DNA of 64,000 bases from Pseudomonas mucidolens (GTDB lineage Bacteria > Pseudomonadota > Gammaproteobacteria > Pseudomonadales > Pseudomonadaceae). The stretch covers positions 1,612,001 to 1,676,000 of the forward strand of contig NZ_LT629802.1 of the NCBI RefSeq assembly GCF_900106045.1, written 5' to 3'. Made by a program: the position numbers and the translations under genes. Positions 8,423-21,504 of this stretch are shown here, piece by piece; position 1 is the first letter of the stretch, and every line of letters begins with the position of its first letter. The notes under the pieces are model-generated. The model ran no database searches. It was given only the letters and a program-made list of their open reading frames with translations, and was not told the DNA's origin.

Positions 8423-9213
8423 GTCTCTTGGTCAAAAGCAGCCCGCATGGGCAAACCATGGTTGCGCTGCCAGAGGGCCGCCTTGCCTACGTGGGTTTTG
8501 CCGCCTACCGCCTGCGCCTGGGGGAAACCCTGCCGGTCAGCGCCGCGGACAAAGAGTTGTGCCTGGTGCTGCTCAGCGGTCGAGTCAACATCGAAGGCGA
8601 CGGTTTCAACTGGCAGAACCTCGGTGATCGCCAGTCGGTGTTTGAAGATAAATCACCTTTTGCGGCCTATCTACCACCGGGCAGTCACGCCCAGGTCACC
8701 GCCCTGAGCGATGTGCAACTCGCCGTCTGTGCTGCGCCGGGTGCTGTCGAAGCGGGTTTTGCGCCGCGGCTGATTCGTCCCGAACAGTGCAAGCGCAGCG
8801 TGCGCGGCAAAGGCGCCAATACCCGTTATGTGTGCGACATCCTGCCGGACAGCGAGCCGGCGCATTCGCTGTTGGTGGTGGAAGTGCGCACGCCGTCCGG
8901 TCATTCGTCGAGCTACCCGCCCCACAAGCACGACACCGACGACCTGCCACACCAGAGCTTTCTCGAAGAAACCTATTACCACCAGGTCAATCCACCCCAG
9001 GGATTCGTATTCCAGCGGGTCTACACCGACGATCGCAGCATCGATCAGGCCATGGCCGTGGAAAACAGCGATCTGGTGGTGGTGCCCAAGGGTTATCACC
9101 CGGTCAGCGTGCCCTACGGCTACGAGTCGTATTACCTGAACGTGATGGCCGGCCCCAAGCGCGCCTGGCACTTCCATAACGACCCTCGGCACAGCTGGCT
9201 GCTGGACCTATAA
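8419..9213 (+). CDS. iolB: 5-deoxy-glucuronate isomerase
   Basis: 264 residues, the usual IolB length. The protein is a bicupin; the metal-site region reads SSYPPHKHDTDDLPH followed by LEETYYHQ, and the second half has YHPVSVPYGYESYYLNVMAG. It converts 5-deoxy-D-glucuronate, formed by IolD, to 5-dehydro-2-deoxy-D-gluconate, the IolC substrate. The start overlaps the iolE stop by four bases. Confidence 0.95.
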   Translation: MSLLVKSSPHGQTMVALPEGRLAYVGFAAYRLRLGETLPVSAADKELCLVLLSGRVNIEGDGFNWQNLGDRQSVFEDKSPFAAYLPPGSHAQVTALSDVQLAVCAAPGAVEAGFAPRLIRPEQCKRSVRGKGANTRYVCDILPDSEPAHSLLVVEVRTPSGHSSSYPPHKHDTDDLPHQSFLEETYYHQVNPPQGFVFQRVYTDDRSIDQAMAVENSDLVVVPKGYHPVSVPYGYESYYLNVMAGPKRAWHFHNDPRHSWLLDL

Positions 9214-9237
9214 CGAATTCGACGGAGAACAAAAACA

Positions 9238-10740
<1,503 letters not shown>

Positions 10741-10766
10741 AACGTTCCAGTGGGGAGTGCACGAGA

Positions 10767-11582
10767 ATGAATAAGCCTATGCGTTTTGCCTTGAACCGGA
10801 TGGTCGCTCCAGGTCTTTCGCTGCCTGCGTTTATCGACTTGGCGGTGACCTTGAAATGCGCTGCCATCGAGCTGCGCAACGACCTTGCCGGAATCGAGAT
10901 CGAAGACGGAACGCCTGCCACGCGGGTCCGCGAATTGTGTGAAGCCAAGGGTATTACGGTGCTGTCGATCAACGCGCTGTATCCCTTCGACGTGTGGAAC
11001 GACGAACGTCGGGCCCAGGTAGTGAGGTTGGCGGCGTATGCCCGCGACTGCGGCGCCCAAGGCCTGGTGATGTGCCCACTGAATGATCCCGCCGACCCGC
11101 GTAACGATGCCCAGCGTGCCATGGGGCTGCGCACCGCCTTGAGCGAACTGGCGCCGATCCTGCGTGAGCATGGGCTTCTCGGTTTCATCGAACCCTTGGG
11201 TTTCGAGGAGTGCTCCTTGCGCCGCAAACGGGTGGCGGTAGAGGCGATTAAAGCCATTGGCGGGCTGGACGTGTTCCGGCTGGTGCACGACACCTTTCAT
11301 CATCACTTGTCCAGTGAACACGAGTTTTTCCCGGAGTTGACCGGCCTGGTGCATATCTCCGGCGTGGAGGACCGTGACGCGCCGCTGTCGAGCATTCGCG
11401 ACGGGCACCGGGTGCTGGTGGGCGAGGGCGATATCCTCGGCAACGCGGCGCAGATCGAGACCTTGCTGAATACCGGTTATCGCGGCTACCTGTCCTTCGA
11501 GCCGTTTGCCGAGAGCGTGCATGGCCTGGCGGATATCCAGCAGGCGTTGAGCGCGAGCATGGCTCACCTGCAGAACAAATAA
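10767..11582 (+). CDS. iolI: IolI-like 2-keto-myo-inositol isomerase
   Basis: 271 residues; TIM-barrel of the xylose-isomerase-like superfamily. It opens [20 protein letters not shown] and carries likely metal ligands in [25 protein letters not shown] and LVHISGVED, and ends [11 protein letters not shown]. In inositol clusters this family interconverts 2-keto-myo-inositol and 1-keto-D-chiro-inositol, letting several inositol isomers enter one route. GGGGAG precedes the ATG at 10767. It lies between mmsA and iolD with short gaps, part of the same operon. Substrate assignment is from context. Confidence 0.85.
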   Translation: MNKPMRFALNRMVAPGLSLPAFIDLAVTLKCAAIELRNDLAGIEIEDGTPATRVRELCEAKGITVLSINALYPFDVWNDERRAQVVRLAAYARDCGAQGLVMCPLNDPADPRNDAQRAMGLRTALSELAPILREHGLLGFIEPLGFEECSLRRKRVAVEAIKAIGGLDVFRLVHDTFHHHLSSEHEFFPELTGLVHISGVEDRDAPLSSIRDGHRVLVGEGDILGNAAQIETLLNTGYRGYLSFEPFAESVHGLADIQQALSASMAHLQNK

Positions 11583-11592
11583 GGGGCGAAAC

Positions 11593-14554
<2,962 letters not shown>

Positions 14555-14608
14555 CCATCAGCCTGCGGGTATCGATATAAAAACCAGACGCTTCGGGAGA
14601 TCTCAAGC

Positions 14609-15469
14609 ATGCGCATTGCATTAGACCCCTACATGTACCGTCATCTACCCTTGGGCCAGATGGTCGACAAGGCTGCCGAGCTCGGCTACCAGCACATCGA
14701 GCTTTCGCCTCGGGAAGATTTTCTGCCATTCTACAAGGCACCACGCGTCGACCGGGCACGAATCAAGGAATTCCGCAAAGCCCTGAGCGACGCTGGCGTG
14801 CAGCTGTCATCCTTGTTGCCCATGTACCACTGGGCCGCCGCCGACGAAGGCCTGCGGGTCGCGGCAGTGCGCAATTGGAAACGAGCGATCCAGATAGCCG
14901 TGGAACTGGACTGCGAATTGCTCAACACCGAATTTACCGGCCAATCGGACAACCCGCTGGTCTGCGAAAACCAATTCATGCGCTCCATGGACGAGCTGGT
15001 GCCGGTGTTCGAACGCGAAGGCGTCAAGCTGGACATTCAGGCGCATCCCTACGACTTTTGCGAGCGCAACAACGAATCGGTGGACATCATTCGCGGGCTG
15101 GATCGCGACTGGATCAACTACCTATACGCCGCGCCCCATACCTTTTTTTACGATGACGGCAAGGGCGATATTGCCTCGATGCTCAAGTACGCCGGCTCCA
15201 AACTCAGTCACTTGATCATCGCTGACACTTACAACCACCGGGCATCTTCCAACCTGCGCTACATCGTCAACCCACCGGGCGTAACCGCTACGGTGCATCA
15301 GCATCTGGATATCGGTCAGGGCGAAGTCGATTGGGAGGCGTTTTTTGGCACGTTGCGGGAGATCAAGTTCGACGGTATCGCCACGGTCTCGGTATTTGCC
15401 TGGGAAGACCGGCCGGATGAGTCCAATCGGATGATGCTGGAACGGGTGACCCGTGAACTCTGTCAGTAG
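14609..15469 (+). CDS. IolH/MocC-like sugar-phosphate isomerase/epimerase
   Basis: 286 residues; TIM-barrel of the xylose-isomerase-like superfamily, opening [20 protein letters not shown]. Probable metal ligands are in [30 protein letters not shown] and [10 protein letters not shown]. It resembles the accessory IolH protein of Bacillus and MocC-type proteins of rhizopine and inositol loci, whose exact reaction is not settled. Ribosome site GGGAG upstream. It follows iolG by 54 bases and is the third TIM-barrel of this superfamily in the operon after IolE and IolI, hinting at use of further inositol stereoisomers. Confidence 0.8.
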   Translation: MRIALDPYMYRHLPLGQMVDKAAELGYQHIELSPREDFLPFYKAPRVDRARIKEFRKALSDAGVQLSSLLPMYHWAAADEGLRVAAVRNWKRAIQIAVELDCELLNTEFTGQSDNPLVCENQFMRSMDELVPVFEREGVKLDIQAHPYDFCERNNESVDIIRGLDRDWINYLYAAPHTFFYDDGKGDIASMLKYAGSKLSHLIIADTYNHRASSNLRYIVNPPGVTATVHQHLDIGQGEVDWEAFFGTLREIKFDGIATVSVFAWEDRPDESNRMMLERVTRELCQ

Positions 15470-15521
15470 ACGTGGTCGCGCATTCTCACGCCTGTGGAAT
15501 AGATAAGGAATCAATAAACCT

Positions 15522-16568
15522 ATGCGAATCGGACTGGTTGGATACGGCCATGGCGGTCGTTTTTTTCATGCGCCGCTGATTGCCAGCTTGTCGGGAGCGA
15601 CTTTCGTTGGCGTGGTCACCCGTTCGCCGGAGCGTCGGCAACTGTTGGCGGCTGAACGCCCGGGGGTCAAGGCCTTCGATAGCATTGACCAACTCGTCGA
15701 GGCCGGTGTGGATGCACTGGTGATTTCCACGCCGTTGGAAGGCCGCTCGGCGCTGGTGCTGGAAGCCATTGAACGGGGTGTGGCGGTGGTTAGCGACAAG
15801 CCTTTCGCCAGTGATGCCGCCGAGGCTTTTGAATTGATTGCCGCGGCCGAGCGCCAGAAGGTGTTGCTCAGCGTCTATCAGAACCGGCGCTGGGACTCGG
15901 ATTTTCTCACCCTGCGCAAACTCATCGACAGCGGCGCGTTGGGCAGCATCAGCCGTTTTGAATCGCGGGTCGAGCGCTACAGCCCGCAAACGCTGGGCAA
16001 TGCCAGCGGAGGCGGGTTCCTGCGCGATCTTGGCAGCCATTTGGTGGATCAGGCCTTGCAGTTGTTCGGGCCGGTGAACAAGGTCTTCGCACAACTGCAT
16101 TTCAGCGCCGAGCATCCGGATATCGACCATGGTTTCTTCGCTTCGCTGACCCACGCCAATGGCGTGATTTCACACCTGTGGGGCAGCGCGCTGCAAAACA
16201 GCCCAGGACCGCGTTTCCGGGTCAATGGCAGTCAGGGCGGCTACACCATTGACGGTCTGGACGGCCAGGAAGATGCGCTGATCGCCGGCCGGACGCCAAA
16301 AACCGAAGGGGAGCACTGGGGCGCGGAAGAGCACCGGCGCTGGGGCTGGTTTGAACAGGGTGTGGAACGGGAGCGGGTTCCTTCGGAAAAAGGCTGCTGG
16401 AATCAGTTCTACCAACAGTTGCAAAGTGCTGTGCAAGGGCAGGGGCCGCTGCCGGTGGAGGCGCGTGACGCCTTGGCGACGACCCGTGTGCTGGACGCGG
16501 CACGGCTCAGTTCCAGACGTCAGCAAGTGGTGGAAATGGCGGCTATCGAGTTCGATAAACAAAAATAG
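15522..16568 (+). CDS. Second Gfo/Idh/MocA oxidoreductase, probable scyllo-inositol-type dehydrogenase
   Basis: 348 residues. Rossmann motif GLVGYGHGGRFFHAP, catalytic Lys in VVSDKPFASDAAEA, substrate-site SVYQNRRWDSDFL and GGGFLRDLGSHLVDQALQLFG (Asp and His of the catalytic set). The YQNRRWD and LGSHLVDQA signatures group it with the IolW/YvaA-type scyllo-inositol and related dehydrogenases rather than with IolG. AAGGAA precedes the ATG. As the last gene of the catabolic unit it would bring scyllo-inositol or another isomer into the pathway. The substrate is inferred. Confidence 0.82.
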   Translation: MRIGLVGYGHGGRFFHAPLIASLSGATFVGVVTRSPERRQLLAAERPGVKAFDSIDQLVEAGVDALVISTPLEGRSALVLEAIERGVAVVSDKPFASDAAEAFELIAAAERQKVLLSVYQNRRWDSDFLTLRKLIDSGALGSISRFESRVERYSPQTLGNASGGGFLRDLGSHLVDQALQLFGPVNKVFAQLHFSAEHPDIDHGFFASLTHANGVISHLWGSALQNSPGPRFRVNGSQGGYTIDGLDGQEDALIAGRTPKTEGEHWGAEEHRRWGWFEQGVERERVPSEKGCWNQFYQQLQSAVQGQGPLPVEARDALATTRVLDAARLSSRRQQVVEMAAIEFDKQK

Positions 16569-16947
16569 AATAAAATTCCAAAACAGGTTGATATGGAAAA
16601 TATTTTCCAATAAAGTCTTTTCCAGGTTGCCAACAGTCGCGCCCCGATTCGCCCGCAAGGGCCTCGTCCGCGGCTTCACAAAAACAAGATCAAAAACAAC
16701 CAGGTACCGTCAGATGAAAATCTTCAACGCTGTACTGCGAGTTTTACGTTCTGCCCTCTTGTATCGCCGGCCGCACCGCGCACGGCCTCTGTATTTCTCC
16801 TTGCTCAATGTCCTTTGCGTCGAAAACCAGGGCGCCCTGGTGTGCTGCATTCCGGGCGCGCCGATTGTCCGGCTGCCGGCGGCTCAACCGTCACGCTGAG
16901 CAACGCAACGTCCAAAAAACCAACAAGAAATTGGAGACTGACCGTTC
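16569..16947. other. Intergenic region between catabolic and importer units
   Basis: This 379-base gap holds the candidate IolR operator at 16594-16609 in an AT-rich stretch and, presumably, the importer promoter. A 61-codon ORF (16714-16899, MKIFNAVLRVLRSALLYRR...) is open but has only a weak ribosome site and an unremarkable Arg- and Leu-rich composition. I do not call it a gene. No terminator with a T tract is evident after the dehydrogenase gene, so read-through into the importer genes is possible. Confidence 0.5.
16594..16609. promoter_or_regulatory. Candidate IolR operator upstream of the inositol importer
   Basis: TGGAAAATATTTTCCA is a perfect 16-base palindrome and fits GGAA-N6-TTCC, the same layout as the site before iolC at 5296-5311. 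It lies 26 bases after the end of the last catabolic gene and about 340 bases before ibpA. This implies a separately regulated promoter for the ABC transporter under the same repressor. Confidence 0.72.
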
Positions 16948-17880
16948 ATGAAGACCCCCATCCGTTTTGCCTCGCTGGCCCTGTCAATGATGCTCGCCAG
17001 CGGTGTCGCCATGGCCGATATCAAGATTGGTGTGAGCATGTCGCAGTTCGACGACACCTGGCTGACCTACCTGCGTGAAGACATGGACAAGCAAGCCAAG
17101 TCCTACCCCAAGGAGGATGGCGTGCAATTGCAATTCGAAGACGCGCGCGCCGATGTGGTCAAGCAACTCAGCCAGGTCGAAAACTTTATCAGCCAGAAAG
17201 TCGACGCCATTGTGGTTAACCCGGTGGACACCGCGGCCACTGGAAAAATCACTGCGGCGGCGGTCAAGGCGGGCATCCCCCTGGTCTACGTCAACCGCCG
17301 GCCCGACCAGCAAGACCTGCCTGACGGGGTCGTCACCGTAAGCTCTGATGACGCCGAAGCCGGCAGGCTGCAAATGCAGTATCTGGCGGAAAAAATGGGT
17401 GGTAAAGGCAACATTGTCGTGCTGTTGGGTGACTTGGCGAACAACGCCACGACCAACCGCACCAAGGGTGTCAAGGAAGTACTGGGCAAATACCCGGGCA
17501 TCAAGATCGAGCAGGAACAGTCTGGCGTATGGCTTCGCGACAAGGGGATGAACCTGGTCAACGACTGGGTGACCCAGGGCCGAAAATTCGATGCGGTGGT
17601 GTCCAACAACGATGAAATGGCGATCGGTGCCTCCATGGCCCTGAAGCAGGCCGGCATTGAAAAAGGCAGCGTACTGATCGCCGGCGTAGATGGCACGCCA
17701 GACGGTTTGCGGGCGGTGGAGAAGGGCGAGATTGCGGTTTCGGTGTTCCAGGATGCCAGCGGCCAGGCGCAGGGCTCAGTGGACGCTGCGGTGAAGATGG
17801 CCAAGAAGCAGCCGGTCGAGAAGAGCGTGCTGGTTCCATTCCAATTGATCACTCCAGACAACGTCAAAGACTTCAAATAG
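16948..17880 (+). CDS. ibpA: Periplasmic inositol-binding protein of ABC importer
   Basis: 310 residues with a clear signal peptide (MKTPIRFASLALSMMLASGVAMA, cleavage before Asp24). The mature part is a type I periplasmic binding protein of the ribose/inositol group: IGVSMSQFDDTWL at the N-terminus, IVVNPVDTAATG, PLVYVNRRPDQ, VVSNNDEMAIGASMALK and VLIAGVDGTPDGLRAV. It would deliver myo-inositol to the permease. The ligand is inferred from gene neighbourhood and resemblance to Caulobacter IbpA. GGAG precedes the ATG; first gene of the transporter unit. Confidence 0.9.
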   Translation: MKTPIRFASLALSMMLASGVAMADIKIGVSMSQFDDTWLTYLREDMDKQAKSYPKEDGVQLQFEDARADVVKQLSQVENFISQKVDAIVVNPVDTAATGKITAAAVKAGIPLVYVNRRPDQQDLPDGVVTVSSDDAEAGRLQMQYLAEKMGGKGNIVVLLGDLANNATTNRTKGVKEVLGKYPGIKIEQEQSGVWLRDKGMNLVNDWVTQGRKFDAVVSNNDEMAIGASMALKQAGIEKGSVLIAGVDGTPDGLRAVEKGEIAVSVFQDASGQAQGSVDAAVKMAKKQPVEKSVLVPFQLITPDNVKDFK

Positions 17881-17943
17881 TCCTTCATAACAACAATAAA
17901 CCAGCGGGCGGCCTTGGTCGCTCCTTTGACGGAGTACCTTTCT

Positions 17944-19497
17944 ATGCTTGCTCAAGCGATTGCTTCGCAGCCCTCCGGTACCCAGGCCCTGGCGCAGGAA
18001 GAGCCCTACCTGCTGGAAATCGTCAACATCAGCAAAGGTTTTCCCGGTGTCGTTGCACTGGATGATGTGCAACTTCGGGTCCGCCCAGGCTCGGTCCTGG
18101 CGTTGATGGGTGAGAACGGCGCGGGCAAGTCGACCCTGATGAAGATCATTGCCGGCATTTACCAGCCGGATGCCGGTGAGATCCGCCTGCGAGGCAAACC
18201 GGTCAGGTTTGACACCCCGCTGGCAGCGCTGCAGTCCGGTATCGCGATGATCCACCAGGAACTCAACCTGATGCCCCACATGAGCATTGCCGAGAACATT
18301 TGGATTGGTCGCGAACAGCTCAATGGTCTGGGAATGGTCAGTCACCGGGAGATGCACCGTTGCACCGCCGAGCTGCTGGCGCGACTGCGGATCAATCTGG
18401 ACCCCGAGGAGCACGTCGGTAATCTCAGCATTGCCGAACGGCAGATGGTCGAGATTGCCAAGGCGGTGTCCTATGACTCCGACATCTTGATCATGGACGA
18501 GCCCACGTCGGCGATCACCGACAAGGAAGTGGCCCACCTGTTTTCGATCATTGCCGACCTCAAGGTCCAGGGCAAAGGCATCATCTATATCACCCATAAA
18601 ATGAACGAGGTGTTCAGCATCGCCGATGAAGTCGCGGTGTTCCGTGATGGCACCTATATCGGCCTGCAACGGGCTGACAGCATGGACAGCGACAGCCTGA
18701 TCTCGATGATGGTTGGTCGTGAGCTGAGCCAGTTGTTTCCGGTGCGCGACAAACCGATTGGCGAGGTGCTGCTGTCGGTGCGTGACTTGCGTCTGGACGG
18801 GGTGTTCCAGGGCGTTTCGTTTGACCTGCACGCCGGAGAAATCCTCGGTATCGCCGGGCTCATGGGCTCGGGGCGGACCAATGTCGCCGAAACCATTTTT
18901 GGTATTACCCCAAGCTCCGGCGGCGAGGTTCTGCTTGACGGCCAGGCAGTGCGCATCACAGACCCGCACATGGCGATCGAGAAGGGTTTCGCGCTGTTGA
19001 CCGAGGATCGCAAGCTCAGTGGACTGTTCCCCTGCCTGTCGGTCCTGGAAAACATGGAGATGGCCGTGCTGCCGCACTATTCGGGCAACGGCTTCATCCA
19101 GCAAAAAGCCCTGCGGGCGCTATGCGAAGACATGTGCCAGAAGCTGCGGGTGAAAACGCCGTCCCTGGAACAGTGCATCGATACCTTGTCCGGCGGCAAT
19201 CAGCAAAAGGCCTTGCTGGCGCGCTGGCTGATGACCCACCCGCGGTTGCTGATTCTCGATGAACCCACCCGTGGCATCGATGTGGGCGCCAAGGCCGAGA
19301 TTTACCGGTTGATCTCCTTTCTGGCCAGCGAAGGCATGGCGGTGATCATGATTTCTTCGGAGCTGCCGGAAGTGTTGGGCATGAGTGACCGGGTGATGGT
19401 GATGCATGAGGGCGAGCTGATGGGCACTCTGGACCGTGCCGAGGCAACCCAGGAAAAAGTCATGCAGTTGGCTTCCGGTATGACGGCGGTCCACTGA
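17944..19497 (+). CDS. iatA: Inositol ABC importer ATPase (two nucleotide-binding domains)
   Basis: 517 residues from the ATG at 17944 (GGAG nine bases upstream), preferred to a TTG at 17914. Two ABC cassettes in tandem, as in RbsA/MglA proteins. The first has Walker [10 protein letters not shown], signature [14 protein letters not shown] and Walker [11 protein letters not shown]. The second has a degenerate Walker A ([10 protein letters not shown]), signature [15 protein letters not shown] and [16 protein letters not shown]. It powers uptake through IatP. The gap to ibpA is 63 bases. Confidence 0.92.
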   Translation: MLAQAIASQPSGTQALAQEEPYLLEIVNISKGFPGVVALDDVQLRVRPGSVLALMGENGAGKSTLMKIIAGIYQPDAGEIRLRGKPVRFDTPLAALQSGIAMIHQELNLMPHMSIAENIWIGREQLNGLGMVSHREMHRCTAELLARLRINLDPEEHVGNLSIAERQMVEIAKAVSYDSDILIMDEPTSAITDKEVAHLFSIIADLKVQGKGIIYITHKMNEVFSIADEVAVFRDGTYIGLQRADSMDSDSLISMMVGRELSQLFPVRDKPIGEVLLSVRDLRLDGVFQGVSFDLHAGEILGIAGLMGSGRTNVAETIFGITPSSGGEVLLDGQAVRITDPHMAIEKGFALLTEDRKLSGLFPCLSVLENMEMAVLPHYSGNGFIQQKALRALCEDMCQKLRVKTPSLEQCIDTLSGGNQQKALLARWLMTHPRLLILDEPTRGIDVGAKAEIYRLISFLASEGMAVIMISSELPEVLGMSDRVMVMHEGELMGTLDRAEATQEKVMQLASGMTAVH

Positions 19498-19555
19498 CGA
19501 ACAAAAAGCGCCGGCCAGATTGCGCCTGGCGTCACGGAATAAAAGGTGAGTGGTT

Positions 19556-20608
19556 ATGAACGCGATACTGGAAAGCAAACCCGAGGAAAAGCAATCCGGG
19601 GAAAAGAAACCCGATATGGCGTCGAGCAAACGTCGTCGGCGTCTGCCGACCGAGTTGAGCATTTTCCTGGTACTGATCGGCATCGGCCTGGTGTTCGAGC
19701 TGTTTGGCTGGATTGTCCGTGACCAGAGCTTCTTGATGAACTCCCAGCGCCTGGTGTTGATGATTTTGCAGGTGTCGATCATTGGTTTGCTGGCGATTGG
19801 CGTAACTCAGGTGATCATCACCACCGGCATCGACCTGTCTTCGGGCTCGGTCCTCGCGTTGTCGGCGATGATCGCCGCCAGCCTGGCGCAAACCTCGGAC
19901 TTTTCGCGGGCGGTGTTTCCCTCCCTGACCGACTTGCCGGTGTGGATACCGGTGGTCGTCGGGTTGGGCGTGGGGTTGCTGGCGGGCGCGGTCAACGGCA
20001 GCATCATCGCCATTACCGGTATCCCGCCGTTCATTGCCACCCTGGGCATGATGGTTTCGGCCCGTGGCCTGGCCCGTTACTACACCGAAGGCCAGCCGGT
20101 GAGCATGCTGTCGGATTCCTATACGGCGATTGGCCAAGGCGCCATGCCGGTGATTATCTTCCTGGTGGTGGCGGTGATCTTCCACATCGCCCTGCGCTAT
20201 ACCAAATACGGCAAGTACACCTATGCCATTGGCGGCAACATGCAGGCGGCGCGCACCTCGGGGATCAACGTCAAGCGTCACTTGGTCATCGTCTACAGCA
20301 TCGCCGGCTTGCTGGCCGGACTGGCGGGCGTGGTGGCCTCGGCCCGTGCCGCGACCGGGCAGGCCGGGATGGGCATGTCTTATGAGCTGGACGCGATTGC
20401 CGCGGCGGTGATTGGCGGTACCAGCCTGGCAGGCGGAGTAGGGCGCATTACCGGCACCGTCATCGGTGCGCTGATTCTCGGGGTGATGGCCAGCGGGTTT
20501 ACGTTCGTGGGTGTGGATGCTTATATCCAGGACATCATCAAAGGCCTGATTATCGTGGTCGCGGTAGTGATCGACCAGTACCGTAACAAACGCAAACTCA
20601 AGCGCTGA
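19556..20608 (+). CDS. iatP: Inositol ABC importer permease
   Basis: 350 residues; BPD_transp_2 family integral membrane protein with about eight to ten hydrophobic segments. Family features include LLAIGVTQVIITTGIDLSSG near the N-terminus, IPPFIATLGMMVSARGLA and ITGTVIGALILGVMASG. The ATG at 19556 has AAGGTGAG six bases upstream. A charged N-terminal extension of about 45 residues (ESKPEEKQSGEKKPDM...) precedes the first helix. Last gene of the importer unit. Confidence 0.92.
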   Translation: MNAILESKPEEKQSGEKKPDMASSKRRRRLPTELSIFLVLIGIGLVFELFGWIVRDQSFLMNSQRLVLMILQVSIIGLLAIGVTQVIITTGIDLSSGSVLALSAMIAASLAQTSDFSRAVFPSLTDLPVWIPVVVGLGVGLLAGAVNGSIIAITGIPPFIATLGMMVSARGLARYYTEGQPVSMLSDSYTAIGQGAMPVIIFLVVAVIFHIALRYTKYGKYTYAIGGNMQAARTSGINVKRHLVIVYSIAGLLAGLAGVVASARAATGQAGMGMSYELDAIAAAVIGGTSLAGGVGRITGTVIGALILGVMASGFTFVGVDAYIQDIIKGLIIVVAVVIDQYRNKRKLKR

Positions 20609-20945
20609 AACGCAGTACGCGCCATAAGCCGCAAGCGGTGAGTCCGGCGAGCCTTACAGCTTGTCGCTTGCACCTTGCGGCTTATAGCTGCTTTATGGAA
20701 TTTCCTGCTATAAACGCACTCCGATAACCATCTGCCAAGCCCGTCCTGGTGCCTTTGGGGGTTATCTTGGAAAAATTGCCTGTCTTTTCAGTTGCTGCGC
20801 CCTCAAGTCGGCCTTAGACTGCCGCCCCTCGTAAATTGAGTGCCGGGTGGCGCTTGGAATGGAAGGCGCCTTTCCGAGATCTGCAAGGGTCGGCCGGAAC
20901 GCTCCCTTTTTCGCCTTAATGCACGTATTTTTTATAGAGAAATCA
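20609..20945. other. Intergenic region after the inositol importer
   Basis: This 337-base gap contains the inverted repeat described separately at 20624-20685. Beyond it, the sequence to 20945 is a leader to the DksA-like gene, with an AT-rich tract at about 20920-20945; I could not identify promoter boxes. Confidence 0.4.
20624..20685. repeat. 12-bp inverted repeat (extragenic palindrome)
   Basis: ATAAGCCGCAAG at 20624-20635 is perfectly complementary to CTTGCGGCTTAT at 20674-20685, with a 38-base loop. It lies 15 bases beyond the iatP stop. No run of T follows, so it looks more like an extragenic palindrome than a classic terminator, though it could protect the importer mRNA 3' end. Confidence 0.65.
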
Positions 20946-21350
20946 ATGACAAAGGAACAGTTGCTGGCCATGCCGGCGGATCACTACATGAATACCGACC
21001 AGCACGCTTTTTTCGAGAAGTTGCTGCAAGACATGAAAGTGGAACACCACGAGCGCATCGAGCAGAACCGCATCGCCATCGAAAGCCTGGACACCCCGGC
21101 TGACCCGGCTGACGCGGCTTCGGTTGAAGAAGAGCGCACCTGGCTGGTCAATGCCATCGACCGCGACCAGCGCATGCTGCCGCAGCTGGAACAAGCCTTG
21201 GGTCGTATCATTGATGACTCCTTCGGCTGGTGCGACGACAGTGGCGAACCGATCGGCCTCAAGCGCCTGTTGATCAGCCCGACCACCAAGTACTGCATCG
21301 AAGCACAAGAGCGCCACGAGCAAATCGACAAGCATCAGCGCCAAGCCTGA
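20946..21350 (+). CDS. DksA/TraR-family protein lacking the full zinc site
   Basis: 134 residues from the ATG at 20946; the frame is open upstream but the homologous part starts here. A helical N-terminal part (FEKLLQDMKVEHHERIEQNR) is followed by a DksA-like globular end with RIIDDSFGWCDDSGEPIGLK and TKYCIEAQERHEQ. Classical DksA has four zinc cysteines in two CxxC pairs. Here each pair keeps only one Cys (WCDDS and YCIEA), so a zinc finger is unlikely. This resembles the zinc-independent DksA2-type paralogues that act on RNA polymerase with ppGpp under zinc shortage. Function is inferred from the fold only. Confidence 0.85.
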   Translation: MTKEQLLAMPADHYMNTDQHAFFEKLLQDMKVEHHERIEQNRIAIESLDTPADPADAASVEEERTWLVNAIDRDQRMLPQLEQALGRIIDDSFGWCDDSGEPIGLKRLLISPTTKYCIEAQERHEQIDKHQRQA

Positions 21351-21362
21351 TCGGTTGAATCC

Positions 21363-21390
21363 CTATAGGGGCGAGCGCGCTCGCTCCTAG
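21363..21390. repeat. Single REP-type palindrome
   Basis: A near-perfect 28-base palindrome centred on GCGAGCGCGCTCGC, flanked by CTA and TAG, lies 12 bases after the DksA-like stop. It resembles one arm of the REP family seen elsewhere in the window. Confidence 0.6.
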
Positions 21391-21504
21391 TGTCATCCCC
21401 GTCTATTGATCTGCTGCAAGCCCTACCACCAAAGGACCATGGATAATGGCCTTGTAGTGGCGTTTAATGCAGACACAATAATGACAAACAGTGGGGTGAC
21501 GAGC

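Noticed and set aside
17776..19104. 442-codon minus-strand frame
   Set aside because: Antisense to iatA; His/Gln-rich product with no motif.
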